37,464 nucleotides of DNA, from the NCBI GenBank assembly GCA_019745575.1, contig JAIETA010000295.1, forward strand, positions 1 to 37,464, given 5' to 3'. The position numbers and the translations under genes were made by a program. This DNA is from Reyranella sp. Lineage in GTDB: Bacteria > Pseudomonadota > Alphaproteobacteria > Reyranellales > Reyranellaceae. The first letter of the stretch is position 1. Each line of letters starts with the position of its first letter. A model generated the notes under the pieces. The model ran no database searches. It saw only the letters and a program-made list of their open reading frames with translations, and was not told where the DNA came from. Below are positions 16,210-24,631 of this stretch, one piece after another.

Positions 16210-17783
16210 GCCTTCTTCCGCCGGTAGATACGGTAGCGGTCGAAGTCCATGAGATGCTCGTAGCCCTCGAACGCGTCGGCGAAGACGCGGTTCTGCAGGA
16301 AGTACTCCAGATAGTCGAACTCCCTGCCCTGGCAGCGCGGAACGCCGGCGATGCGGTCGATGATCAAGAGGTCGGGATGCTCGCGGGCGAAATCGTCGCT
16401 TACGGCATCGAAGAAGTACTTCTCCGTCTCGCCCATCGTGTCGGGCGGATTGTATAGCGCCGGGAAATCGTCGCAGGTCGCATAGACGCCCTGCAGCACC
16501 CACATGGTGAGGAACCGCATGGTCATGCGGCCGTTGAGATAGTTGATCATCGGCCACAGCGGATAGATGCCGGGCGACAGGGCGAGAAACGTGCGGTGTG
16601 GTGCGTTCTGCTCGATGATGTGCTGCAGCCGGCCGCCGATCGAATCCTCGAACTGGCGCTGCTTGTAGAAGGGCGGCGTATAGAGGGCGGCCTGGAAGTA
16701 GAGCAGCACCATCATCGTGGCCGAGATCACCGCCACCGGCAGGTGGTGGCCGGTGCGGCTGATCGGCAGGTAGCGGTCGACGGTCTGCGACACTGTGAGC
16801 GCCGCCAGCAGGATCGCCGCCGAAAGCGCCGGCAGCACGTGGTAGGGCCAGCCTTTGGCCTGGCCGATCGCCGAGAGCGCCGCGCCGATTCCGAACACCA
16901 CGAGGACGCGGGCCGAGATCGTCTTGGTGAAGACGACGGCGATGACGCCGAAGATCGCCAGCGCCACGAGCGTCGGGCCGAGGACGTTGCTGGTCAGCAC
17001 CTGGCGCCAGCCCGAATCGCCGATCGGTGCGTAGGATTCGATGGCCAGCGGCAGCACGACCAGGCCGAAGTCGGCGAAGACCGTGTACATCGCCGCGAGG
17101 TGGGCAGCGGACAGCAGGCCGATCGCCCAGGGGATGGGATCGGCCAGCGTCGACCGCCAGCCGCGGCGGACGAGCAGATAGAGCTCCAGCGCTGCTGGAA
17201 TGGCGAGGTAGTGCGGTTTCAACGTCAGCGCCAGGCCGGCCACGAGGCCGATCGCGACGGCGCTGCCGCGGCCCAGCGCAATGCCCTCGGCGCGGGCCAT
17301 CGAGGCGATCAGGTAGGGCGCGCAGGCGACGAACATGATGTGCTCGCGCTGGCCGAAATGTTCGTTGGGCAGCACCGAGAACAGGAAGAGCAGGACCGGC
17401 GGCAGCAGCGCCTCGGTCAGGGCATGGTCGGCCGATGGTACGAGGCGGACCAGGCGACGACAGGCGTAGAACGAGGCGAAGATGCCGGCCACGACCCAGG
17501 CGGTGAACCAGAACGCCACGCTGCCGGGCAGCAGCTTGGCCGTCAGGACGGGCAGGGCATGCAACACGAAGGTGAACGGCAGGTTCTCGTCGATCACGTC
17601 GACGTAAAGCTTCTCGCCGCCCAGCCATCGCGTCGACACATCGAGGATGGCCGCGACGTCGTGATTGATCGGTGGGAAGAAGTAGCCGGCGAGCCACAGC
17701 ACCGGGAGCGCGAACAGCGGCACCAGCAGCAGCCGTTCGGCGCGCGGCGAGATCGTCGGGGGTTTGGTCGGCGCGGTTGGCAA
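16206..17783 (-). CDS. GT-C-like membrane glycosyltransferase (ArnT/PMT-like)
   Basis: A 525-residue protein with about 11-12 hydrophobic segments up to residue 370 and a soluble C-terminal domain. The first periplasmic loop has an Asp-containing motif (PPINHDVAAILD near residue 38, then VDVIDENLP), as in GT39/GT83-type GT-C enzymes, which move a sugar from a polyprenyl-phosphate carrier onto lipid A, glycan or protein outside the membrane. The start is uncertain: the only suitable upstream codon is a TTG at 17783; an ATG just upstream is out of frame. It diverges from the methyltransferase/GT2/SMR genes with 59 bp between starts. Confidence 0.75.
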   Translation of the reverse strand: MPTAPTKPPTISPRAERLLLVPLFALPVLWLAGYFFPPINHDVAAILDVSTRWLGGEKLYVDVIDENLPFTFVLHALPVLTAKLLPGSVAFWFTAWVVAGIFASFYACRRLVRLVPSADHALTEALLPPVLLFLFSVLPNEHFGQREHIMFVACAPYLIASMARAEGIALGRGSAVAIGLVAGLALTLKPHYLAIPAALELYLLVRRGWRSTLADPIPWAIGLLSAAHLAAMYTVFADFGLVVLPLAIESYAPIGDSGWRQVLTSNVLGPTLVALAIFGVIAVVFTKTISARVLVVFGIGAALSAIGQAKGWPYHVLPALSAAILLAALTVSQTVDRYLPISRTGHHLPVAVISATMMVLLYFQAALYTPPFYKQRQFEDSIGGRLQHIIEQNAPHRTFLALSPGIYPLWPMINYLNGRMTMRFLTMWVLQGVYATCDDFPALYNPPDTMGETEKYFFDAVSDDFAREHPDLLIIDRIAGVPRCQGREFDYLEYFLQNRVFADAFEGYEHLMDFDRYRIYRRKKA

Positions 17784-17842
17784 GACCGGTCGAAGATATC
17801 ATAAGCGGACGGGAAGACGAGACTTCAGGTGGTGAGCGCGAC

Positions 17843-18583
17843 GTGGAACGAAGGGAATACGAGCGCATGCATGCGGTCGAGGATCGCATGTGGTGGTATC
17901 GCGGCCTGCGCGCCCTGGCCGCCCGGCTGCTTGCCCGTGCACTCGGCCGCTCGTCCGCGGCCGGGCAGGTGCTCGATGCCGGCTGCGGCACCGGCGGCAT
18001 GCTTCGGGTTCTCGGCTCCGAGGTCGCCGGCCGCCGAACGCTGGGCCTGGAGTACGACACCGCCGCCGCCGCCCTCGCCGCGGCCAAATCGGGCCGGCCG
18101 GTAACGGGCGGCTCGGTCAACGCGATGCCGTTCGCCGCCGGCTCGCTGGCGGCCTATCTGTCGCTCGACGTGCTGGGCCACAGCGCGGTCGAGCCGGAGA
18201 GTGCCCTGAAAGAGGCATATCGCTGCCTCGGCCCCGGCGCGATCGCGGTTTTCAACGTGCCGGCCTACCGCTGGCTGTTGTCGGCGCACGACAGGCGCGT
18301 GCACAATGCCCGCCGTTTCACGCGCGGCCAGGTTCATGCTTTGCTGGCCGGTCACGGGTTTCGCGTGCTGACCTCGAGCTACTGGAATACGCTGTTGTTT
18401 CCCCTGATGTTGCTCCATCGCCTGGTCGAACGAGACGACGCCGAAAGCGACGTGCGCGACTATCCGCGCTGGCTCGATGCGGCATTCTACGCCGCCCTCG
18501 CGGTCGAGCGGGCAGCCATTGCCGCAGGACTCCGGCTGCCGTTCGGCGGCTCCCTGATTGTCGTGGCGGCGCGCAATGGCTGA
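17843..18583 (+). CDS. SAM-dependent methyltransferase
   Basis: A 246-residue class I methyltransferase. The N-terminal EYERMHAVEDRMWWYRG is typical of methyltransferases in surface-polysaccharide loci. The SAM-binding motif VLDAGCGTGG is at 43-52; the acidic end of strand 2 is GLEYD, and motif II-like SLDVLGH follows. The GTG at 17843 is preferred because it keeps the conserved EYERM start; an ATG at 17867 would remove it. A GGTGAG lies 8 bp upstream. It overlaps the GT2 gene by 8 bp. The acceptor is probably a sugar, isoprenoid or cell-surface precursor (inference from neighbours). Confidence 0.85.
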   Translation: MERREYERMHAVEDRMWWYRGLRALAARLLARALGRSSAAGQVLDAGCGTGGMLRVLGSEVAGRRTLGLEYDTAAAALAAAKSGRPVTGGSVNAMPFAAGSLAAYLSLDVLGHSAVEPESALKEAYRCLGPGAIAVFNVPAYRWLLSAHDRRVHNARRFTRGQVHALLAGHGFRVLTSSYWNTLLFPLMLLHRLVERDDAESDVRDYPRWLDAAFYAALAVERAAIAAGLRLPFGGSLIVVAARNG

Positions 18584-19622
18584 CGCTGCCCTTCCGGTCC
18601 AGGCACCCGCCCTGTCGGTCGTGATTCCGGTCTATCTCGGCGCGTCGACGATCGGCGAGCTGGTGGAGGCGTTGCGCGCCCTGGAGATCGATGGTGGCCT
18701 CGAGATCGTGCTGGTGGTCGACGGCAGCCCGGACAACAGCCTAGAAGTCTGCAAGCAGCTGGCGGACTCGCCCGGCGCACCGATCACCTTGCTGAGCCTC
18801 AGCCGCAATTTCGGCGAGCATAATGCGGTGATGGCGGGACTCGCCCGCGCGCGCGGCGCCTATGCCATCACCATGGACGACGACCTGCAGAACCCGCCGG
18901 GCGAGGTGAAACGCCTGTTCGAGCACGCCCGCGACGGCGGCTACGACGCCGTTTACACTTTCTATGCCGAGAAGAAGCACGCCCCTTGGCGCAACCTCGG
19001 CAGCCGTTTCACCAACTGGTGCGCCGACCGGCTGATCGACAAGCCGCCCGGCCTCTACCTTTCGAGCTTCCGGTGCATCTCGGCCTTCGTGCGCGAGCGC
19101 ATCGTGTCGAGCTACGAGGGGCCCTATCCCTACGTTGACGGTCTTGTTTTTCAGGTGACGCAGAATGTCGGTCGTGTGCAGGTAGAGCACCTGCCGCGCG
19201 CCGAGGGCCGGTCGAACTATACGCTGCGCCGGCTGGTTCGGCTGTGGCTGGCGATGTTCCTCAATTTCTCGGTGATGCCGCTCAGACTCGCCACCCTGTT
19301 CGGCCTGGGGTTCGGCGCCCTGGGAGCGCTCGCCGCGGTCATCACCATCGTCGAGGCGATCGTCTCCGACAAGCCGCCGCAGGGCTGGGCGTCGCTGATG
19401 GTCGCCGTGCTGGTGCTGGCCGGCGTGCAGCTCGTGGTGATCGGCGTGATCGGCGAGTATCTCGGCCGCATGTTCCTGGCGGTGAACCGAAAGCCGCAGT
19501 ATCTGGTACGCGAGGTCTTCCACCGTCGGACCGGCGGCCTGGAGGTCGAGCGGCCAAGGGCCGACACGCGGGCTGCCGGCCAGCCACACCGAGAACCTTC
19601 GCAACGGAGTCCCGAAAGATGA
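18576..19622 (+). CDS. GT2 polyprenyl-phosphate glycosyltransferase (GtrB/ArnC/DPM1-like)
   Basis: A 348-residue family 2 glycosyltransferase. The GT-A domain has VVIPVY (15-20), VDGSPDNS (48-55), SRNFGEHNAVMAGL and the metal-binding DDDLQNPP (101-108). Two C-terminal membrane segments (about 235-265 and 275-300) are followed by GEYLGRMFLAVNRKPQY. This architecture is that of enzymes making polyprenyl-phosphate sugars from nucleotide sugars at the inner face of the membrane. MADAAL at 18576 is chosen as start because it overlaps the methyltransferase stop. Its own stop overlaps the SMR gene start (ATGA, 19619-19622). Confidence 0.92.
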   Translation: MADAALPVQAPALSVVIPVYLGASTIGELVEALRALEIDGGLEIVLVVDGSPDNSLEVCKQLADSPGAPITLLSLSRNFGEHNAVMAGLARARGAYAITMDDDLQNPPGEVKRLFEHARDGGYDAVYTFYAEKKHAPWRNLGSRFTNWCADRLIDKPPGLYLSSFRCISAFVRERIVSSYEGPYPYVDGLVFQVTQNVGRVQVEHLPRAEGRSNYTLRRLVRLWLAMFLNFSVMPLRLATLFGLGFGALGALAAVITIVEAIVSDKPPQGWASLMVAVLVLAGVQLVVIGVIGEYLGRMFLAVNRKPQYLVREVFHRRTGGLEVERPRADTRAAGQPHREPSQRSPER

Positions 19623-19951
19623 CGATCTACTATGTTGCCCTGGGCATCGGCATCGTGGCCGGGATCGGCGGCCAGATGCTGCTCAAGGCCGGCGCCGACG
19701 CGCCCGATTATCTGAGCCAGCTCATGCGACCCTCGACGATCGGCGGCCTTGCGCTCTACGGCTCGGCGGCTTTCCTCTACATCGTGGCGCTGCGGAAAAT
19801 CCCGGTGTCCGTCGCCTTTCCCAGCGTGTCGGTCTCCTATGCGCTGGTGGCGGTACTCGGCCACTTCCTTTTCGGCGAGCCGTTCGGCATCAAGCAGATC
19901 GGCGGCATTGCCCTCATCATGGGCGGCGTCGTTCTCATCAACCAGAGCTGA
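19619..19951 (+). CDS. SMR/EamA-type four-helix membrane protein (ArnE/ArnF-like)
   Basis: A 110-residue protein with four predicted membrane helices. SMR/EamA features are GGQMLLKAG in helix 1, ALRKIPVSVAFPSVSVSYALVAVLG in helices 2-3 and GIALIMGGVVLI in helix 4. In the arn pathway similar half-size proteins help flip undecaprenyl-phosphate-sugar across the inner membrane. Here the gene is coupled by ATGA to a GT2 enzyme making such a lipid sugar, which supports a flippase role. A simple drug or polyamine exporter is the alternative. Confidence 0.85.
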   Translation: MTIYYVALGIGIVAGIGGQMLLKAGADAPDYLSQLMRPSTIGGLALYGSAAFLYIVALRKIPVSVAFPSVSVSYALVAVLGHFLFGEPFGIKQIGGIALIMGGVVLINQS

Positions 19952-19961
19952 GGGCCCGGCC

Positions 19962-20825
19962 GTGGATTACGAGCAGATCAAGTACGAGAAGAACGCGAAC
20001 ATCCTGACCATCACGCTGAACCGACCGGACAAGCTCAACGCCTTCACCGGCCGGATGCTGTCGGAGCTGCTCGATGCGCTGGACCGGTCCGACCGAGACG
20101 ACGACGTGCGGGCGGTGGTCTTCACCGGCGCCGGCCGCGGCTTCTGCGCCGGTGCGGACCTGTCGGGCGGCGCCAACACCTTCAATGCCGAGAGCCGCGG
20201 GCCGGTCGATCCCGGTCTCGACGGCCATCGCGACGGCGGCGGGCTCTTCACGCTGCGTGCCTACGAATCGCTGAAGCCGACCATCGCCGCCTGCAACGGC
20301 CCGGCGGTCGGCGTCGGCATCACCATGCAGCTCGCCATGGACATCCGCCTCGCCTCCGAGGCGGCACGCTACGGCTTCGTGTTCACCCGGCGCGCCATCG
20401 TCATGGAGGCCTGCTCGAGCTGGTTCCTGCCACGGCTGGTCGGACCGCAGCAGGCGCTGGAATGGGTAATGACCGGCCGCGTGTTTTCCGCCGAGGAGGC
20501 GCTGGCCGGCCGCCTCGTGCGCTCGATCCACAAGCCCGAGGCCCTGCTGCCGGCGGCCTACGCGCTGGCCCGCGAGATCGCCGACAACACCGCGCCGGTT
20601 TCCGTGGCGCTCAATCGGCACATGATCTGGAAGATGCTGGGCGCCGACCACCCCATGGAGGCGCACAAGGTCGATTCCAAGGGCATTTACGCCCGCGGCA
20701 AGTCGGCCGACGTCAAGGAAGGCGTCGTGGCCTTCCTTGAGAAGCGGCCGGCCCGGTTTCCCATGAAGGTGAGCGACGGCATGCCGTCCTACTTCCCGTG
20801 GTGGCAGGAACGGACTTTCCGGTAA
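19962..20825 (+). CDS. Enoyl-CoA hydratase/isomerase family protein
   Basis: A 287-residue crotonase-fold protein. It has the CoA-binding LNRPDKLNAF (19-28), the first oxyanion-hole motif GAGRGFCAGADLS (56-68) and the second in GPAVGVGITMQLAMDIRLAS. Glu in VMEACSSWFLPRLVG is in place of the second catalytic Glu. The likely reaction is hydration or isomerisation of an enoyl-CoA. The GTG at 19962 starts the conserved DYEQIKYEK and lies 10 bp after the SMR stop, so it may read through from the glycosylation operon. The substrate-binding protein gene starts 62 bp downstream. Confidence 0.92.
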   Translation: MDYEQIKYEKNANILTITLNRPDKLNAFTGRMLSELLDALDRSDRDDDVRAVVFTGAGRGFCAGADLSGGANTFNAESRGPVDPGLDGHRDGGGLFTLRAYESLKPTIAACNGPAVGVGITMQLAMDIRLASEAARYGFVFTRRAIVMEACSSWFLPRLVGPQQALEWVMTGRVFSAEEALAGRLVRSIHKPEALLPAAYALAREIADNTAPVSVALNRHMIWKMLGADHPMEAHKVDSKGIYARGKSADVKEGVVAFLEKRPARFPMKVSDGMPSYFPWWQERTFR

Positions 20826-20887
20826 GGTTGCTGCCTCCGCTTGCTTGCGGCAAGCTGCCGTCAAAAGAACTCATGGCGGAGGAAATC

Positions 20888-21940
20888 ATGACGAAGCTGC
20901 AAATGCGGCGCCGGGCGATCCTGGCAGCGGCCCCGATGCTGGTGGCTGCGCCCTACGTGGCGCGCGCGCAAGGAAGTGCAGGGGGCAAGCCCGAGAAGTC
21001 CAAGGTCGTGCTCGCAGTGGGCGGCAAGTCCGCCCTCTATTACCTGTCGCTCACGATCGCGGAGCGGAAGGGCTTCTTCAAGGAAGCGGGACTCGATGTC
21101 GAGATCAACGACTTCCAGGGCGGCGCCAAATCGCTGCAGGCCCTGATGGGCGGCAGTGCCGACGTGGTGGCCGGCGCCTACGAGCACACGATTCGCATGC
21201 AGCAGCGCGGGCAGCCGATCATCGGCTTCGCCCTTATCGGCCGTGGCATGCAGCTCGCCATCGGCCTGCGCACGGACGTCGCGGCCAAGGTCAAGGGGCC
21301 GGCTGACGTCAAGGGCATGAAGTTCGGCGTCACCGCGCCGGGCTCGCAGACCAACATGCTGGTGAATTACTGGGCCGCCAAGGGCGGCCTGAAGGCCACC
21401 GATATCGTGGCGATCGGCGTCGGCGCAGGCGCATCGGTGGTGGCGGCCGTCGAGAAGGGCGAGGTCGACGGCATCTCGCAGGCCGATCCGGCGCTCACCA
21501 TTCTCGAGGAAAAGAAGCTCATCAAGATCATGCTCGACACGCGCACCATGAAAGGCAACCAGGAGCTGTTCGGCGGTGCCTTTCCGGCTGCCTGTCTTTA
21601 TGCGCAACCCGATCTTCTCAAGAAGACCCCCAACACGGCGCAGGCGCTGGCGACGGGGATCGTGCGCGCCAACGAATGGCTGCAGAAGGCGACGCCGGCC
21701 GAAGTCGCGAGTTCGGTGCCCGAGGGCTATTTGCTGGGCGATCGCGCGGTCTACGAGAAGTCGTTCGTCGGCGTTCGCGAGACGATCTCGCCGGACGGCC
21801 TGATGCCGGCAGGCGCCATGGAGAATGCCCTGAAGTTCCTCATCGACGGCGATCCCAAGATCGCGGCCGACGCCGGCAAGATCAAGCTCGCGGACACCTG
21901 GACCAACGAGTTCGCGCAGCGCGCCGGCAAGCGCAGCTAG
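20888..21940 (+). CDS. ABC transporter periplasmic substrate-binding protein (NMT1/THI5-like)
   Basis: A 350-residue protein with a signal peptide: basic MTKLQMRRRAIL, hydrophobic 13-23, likely cleavage after ARA in YVARAQG. The arginine pair also allows a Tat route. The mature part is NMT1/SsuA/TauA-like: LSLTIAERKGFFKEAGLDVEI, then LMGGSADVVAGAYEH, and KGMKFGVTAPGSQTNMLVN. These bind nitrate, sulfonates, pyrimidines or aromatic acids; the ligand is unknown. The ATG at 20888 is chosen over 20873 because GGAGGA lies about 5 bp upstream. An ATPase and a permease follow. Confidence 0.92.
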   Translation: MTKLQMRRRAILAAAPMLVAAPYVARAQGSAGGKPEKSKVVLAVGGKSALYYLSLTIAERKGFFKEAGLDVEINDFQGGAKSLQALMGGSADVVAGAYEHTIRMQQRGQPIIGFALIGRGMQLAIGLRTDVAAKVKGPADVKGMKFGVTAPGSQTNMLVNYWAAKGGLKATDIVAIGVGAGASVVAAVEKGEVDGISQADPALTILEEKKLIKIMLDTRTMKGNQELFGGAFPAACLYAQPDLLKKTPNTAQALATGIVRANEWLQKATPAEVASSVPEGYLLGDRAVYEKSFVGVRETISPDGLMPAGAMENALKFLIDGDPKIAADAGKIKLADTWTNEFAQRAGKRS

Positions 21941-21952
21941 CCCGACGTGTCC

Positions 21953-22774
21953 ATGAACGGCGTGCCGGCACTCGCGCTGGCTGACATCACTTGCCGCTTT
22001 GCCGCCCGCGATGGGCGAAGCGATGCCTATACAGCGGTCGCCAATGCCACGCTTGAAGTCGCCAAGGGTGAGTTCGTGTCCGTGGTCGGCCCGACCGGCT
22101 GTGGCAAGTCGACCCTGCTCAACGTGGCGGCGGGCCTGCTTGAACCCTCGTCGGGGACGGTCGAGGTCTTTGGCGAGCGCCTGCTGTCGACCGAGGGGGT
22201 CAATCGTCGCGCCGGCTACATGTTCCAGGCCGATGCGCTGATGCCCTGGCGATCGGGCATCGACAACGTCATCGCCGGTCTGGAGTTTCGTGGCATGGCG
22301 CGCGCCGAGGCGCTGGTGCAGGGCGAGGCGTGGCTGCGCCGGGTCGGGCTCGCGGGCTTCGGCGATCGCTATCCGCACCAGATGTCCGGTGGCATGAGGA
22401 AGCGGCTGGCGCTTGCCCAGACCCTGATCCTCAGCCCCGACATCCTGCTGATGGACGAGCCGTTCTCGGCGCTCGACGTGCAGACCCGGCAGCTCATGGA
22501 GAACGAACTGCTGGCGTTGTGGGCCGAGGACCGCAAATCGGTGCTGTTCATTACCCACGATCTCGAGGAGGCGATCGCGCTGTCCGACCGCGTCGTGGTG
22601 CTGTCGGCGGGACCGGCGACGCGGCCGATCGGCGATTTCAGGGTCGACCTGCCGCGGCCCCGCGACGTTTCGGAGATCCGCATGACACCCGCCTTCGCCA
22701 AGCTCCATCGCGAGATCTGGGGCGCCATGCGGGAAGAAGTGTTGAAGGCCTATGAAGCGCAGAAGGTCCTCTGA
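21953..22774 (+). CDS. ABC transporter ATP-binding protein (SsuB/TauB-type)
   Basis: A 273-residue ATPase energising the importer with its neighbours. Walker A is GPTGCGKST (46-54), Q-loop Gln92 (MFQADALMPW), signature MSGGM (144-148), Walker B LLMDE (165-169), D-loop SALD and H-loop His in FITHDLEEA. The MPWR after the Q-loop is typical of nitrate/sulfonate/taurine ATPases. An in-frame GTG at 21947 is an equally possible start. It lies 12 bp after the binding-protein stop. Confidence 0.94.
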   Translation: MNGVPALALADITCRFAARDGRSDAYTAVANATLEVAKGEFVSVVGPTGCGKSTLLNVAAGLLEPSSGTVEVFGERLLSTEGVNRRAGYMFQADALMPWRSGIDNVIAGLEFRGMARAEALVQGEAWLRRVGLAGFGDRYPHQMSGGMRKRLALAQTLILSPDILLMDEPFSALDVQTRQLMENELLALWAEDRKSVLFITHDLEEAIALSDRVVVLSAGPATRPIGDFRVDLPRPRDVSEIRMTPAFAKLHREIWGAMREEVLKAYEAQKVL

Positions 22775-22775
22775 C

Positions 22776-23573
22776 ATGCGGCTGCGTATCCTGCAGATCC
22801 TGGTGCTCGTCCTGCTGATTGCCGCCTGGTACCTGTTGACGGCGCCCGGCTTGATCCCGCCGTTCTATTTCGAGCAGGCCAACCGCGCCGCCTTCTTCTT
22901 CGGCGAGCCGCAGAAGGTGTTCTGGGTCATCGTCGAGTGGTTCGTCTCGGGTGAAATCTTCATCCACCTCGCCGTCACGCTGCTGGAGACGGCGCTCGGC
23001 TTCTCGATCGGGGCGATCTTCGGGCTTGGTATCGGACTGTGGCTGGCGCTGTCGCCGACCGCATCGGCGGTGATGGATCCCTATATCAAGGGCTTGAATT
23101 CGATGCCGCGTGTCGTGCTGGCGCCGATCTTCGCGGTGTGGTTCGGGCTCGGCATCTGGTCGAAGGTGGCGCTGGGCGTCACGCTGGTCTTTTTCGTGGT
23201 GTTCTTCAACGTCTATCAGGGCGTGCGCGAGGTCAGTCCCAACCTGATCGCCAGCGCCCGCATGCTGGGCGCGTCGCGCCGCCAGTTGCTGCGCTCGATT
23301 TACCTGCCGGCGGCCATGAGCTGGGTGTTCGCCAGCCTGCACAATGCCGTCGGCCTCGCCTTTGTCGGCGCCGTGGTCGGCGAGTATCTCGGCTCGGCGC
23401 GCGGCGTCGGCTATCTCATCCTGCAGGCCGAGGGTACCTTCGACATCAACACCGTGTTCGCCGGCATCCTCGTGCTGACGGCCTTTGCGCTGGCGCTCGA
23501 TTCCGCGGTCGGTGCCGTCGAGCGCCGCCTGATGACCTGGCAGCCGAGGGCGGGCGAGACGGAGAAGGTCTAG
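22776..23573 (+). CDS. ABC transporter permease (SsuC/TauC-type)
   Basis: A 265-residue inner-membrane protein with about six membrane segments and the BPD_transp_1 fold. The cytoplasmic EAA loop is visible as ASARMLGASRRQLLRSIYLPAA, which docks on the ATPase. The ATG at 22776 has AGAAGG 9 bp upstream and is preferred over the in-frame ATG at 22752, which has poor spacing and would overlap the ATPase gene by 23 bp. With the two genes before it, it forms a complete importer. The convergent enoyl-CoA hydratase gene ends 3 bp after its stop. Confidence 0.93.
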   Translation: MRLRILQILVLVLLIAAWYLLTAPGLIPPFYFEQANRAAFFFGEPQKVFWVIVEWFVSGEIFIHLAVTLLETALGFSIGAIFGLGIGLWLALSPTASAVMDPYIKGLNSMPRVVLAPIFAVWFGLGIWSKVALGVTLVFFVVFFNVYQGVREVSPNLIASARMLGASRRQLLRSIYLPAAMSWVFASLHNAVGLAFVGAVVGEYLGSARGVGYLILQAEGTFDINTVFAGILVLTAFALALDSAVGAVERRLMTWQPRAGETEKV

Positions 23574-23576
23574 CGG

Positions 23577-24398
23577 CTACTTGCCCGTGAACCTTGCCGC
23601 CCGCTTCTCCAGGTAGTGGGCGACGCCCTCCTTGAAGTCGGCGGTCTGGAAGGATAGGTCCATCTCGTGGTTGGCCTGCACCGTGGCTTCGGCCAGGGTC
23701 TGGAACTCGGCCTCCCAGAGCTGGCGCTTCATCACCGCGACCGATCTCGGCGAGACCGTGTTGGCGAGCAGCGTGGCGTAGGCCCGCGCCTCGGCCAGCA
23801 GCTTGTCGTCGGCCACGACCCGGCTCACCAGGCCGAGCGCCAGTGCCTCGGGGGCGCGGAACTTGCGGGCCGAGCACAGCAGGTCGAGGGCCGCCGGCAA
23901 GCCGACCAGGCGGGGCAGCAGCCAGCTCACGCCATGCTCGGCGATCAGGCCACGCTGGGCGAAGGCGGTCGTGAACACGGCCGATTCGGCGGCGAAGCGC
24001 AGGTCGGCATAGAGCGGGATGACGAGGCCGAGGCCGGCGCAGGGTCCATTGATGGCGGCGATGATGAACTTCGGGATCGCCGGGAAGTACGAGTAGTTCA
24101 TCTTGAACTCGGCGAGCGTGCTGCCGCCGGGGAGGCCGGGCTGGGCCTTGCTCGAACGGTCGGCAGCCGCCCCCGCGCCGATGGCCTGCAGGCCGCCCAT
24201 GTCGGCGCCGGCGCAGAAGCCGCGGCCGGCGCCGGTCAGGATGATGGCGCGGACCTCGGGGTCGGCGCCGGCGGTGTGCATGGCATCCTTGAGGTCGAGA
24301 TGCATCTGGCGCGTCCAGGCGTTGAGCTTGTCCGGCCGGTTCAGCGTCACGGTGCAGATGCGGTCGGCGACATCGTAGAGAACGGCTTCGTAGCCCAT
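23577..24398 (-). CDS. Enoyl-CoA hydratase/isomerase family protein (second)
   Basis: A 273-residue crotonase-family protein with LNRPDKLNAW (19-28 region), GAGRGFCAGADMG (oxyanion hole) and NGPCAGLGLVIPLYADLRFA. Glu in LIAEHGVSWLLPRLVG is at the catalytic position. It differs from the 19962-20825 paralogue in its insert after GADMG (glycine/alanine-rich, about 30 residues). The start at 24398 is set by AGGAGG 9 bp upstream; the AUG four codons earlier lies against the Shine-Dalgarno sequence. The upstream region carries the direct repeat described separately. Confidence 0.92.
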   Translation of the reverse strand: MGYEAVLYDVADRICTVTLNRPDKLNAWTRQMHLDLKDAMHTAGADPEVRAIILTGAGRGFCAGADMGGLQAIGAGAAADRSSKAQPGLPGGSTLAEFKMNYSYFPAIPKFIIAAINGPCAGLGLVIPLYADLRFAAESAVFTTAFAQRGLIAEHGVSWLLPRLVGLPAALDLLCSARKFRAPEALALGLVSRVVADDKLLAEARAYATLLANTVSPRSVAVMKRQLWEAEFQTLAEATVQANHEMDLSFQTADFKEGVAHYLEKRAARFTGK

Positions 24399-24456
24399 GC
24401 GGGGCATCCTCCTGTGCATTTTTGTTGCTCGCATGATGGGCAAAAGCCGGTGACGA

Positions 24457-24483
24457 TACAAATGCGACAAAGCTCTACAAATG
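24457..24483. repeat. Direct repeat TACAAATG x2 between divergent promoters
   Basis: TACAAATG occurs at 24457-24464 and again at 24476-24483, start-to-start distance 19 bp, close to two helical turns, inside the 233-bp divergent region between the enoyl-CoA hydratase (23577-24398) and MaoC (24632-25099) genes. Same-face exact octamers suggest a regulator binding site. The rest of the region shows only weak promoter candidates, such as TTGATC-N17-TGATAT upstream of the MaoC gene. Confidence 0.4.
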
Positions 24484-24631
24484 GCACCCGATTGAACAGT
24501 CCGGTTTTCCGCTCCCTGATTAAGATCGCCCTGCGATCCGCCGGCCATGCCATCGCGGAAGTTTGATCCTACGCGCGCGATCTCGTGATATCCTTGCACT
24601 CGTCGAGAAGAAAGCAATGCTGAGGTAGGAA

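Noticed and set aside
15526-18120. An 864-codon open frame on the minus strand
   Set aside because: It is arginine/proline-rich, overlaps five well-supported genes out of frame and matches no family pattern; it is a GC-bias shadow.
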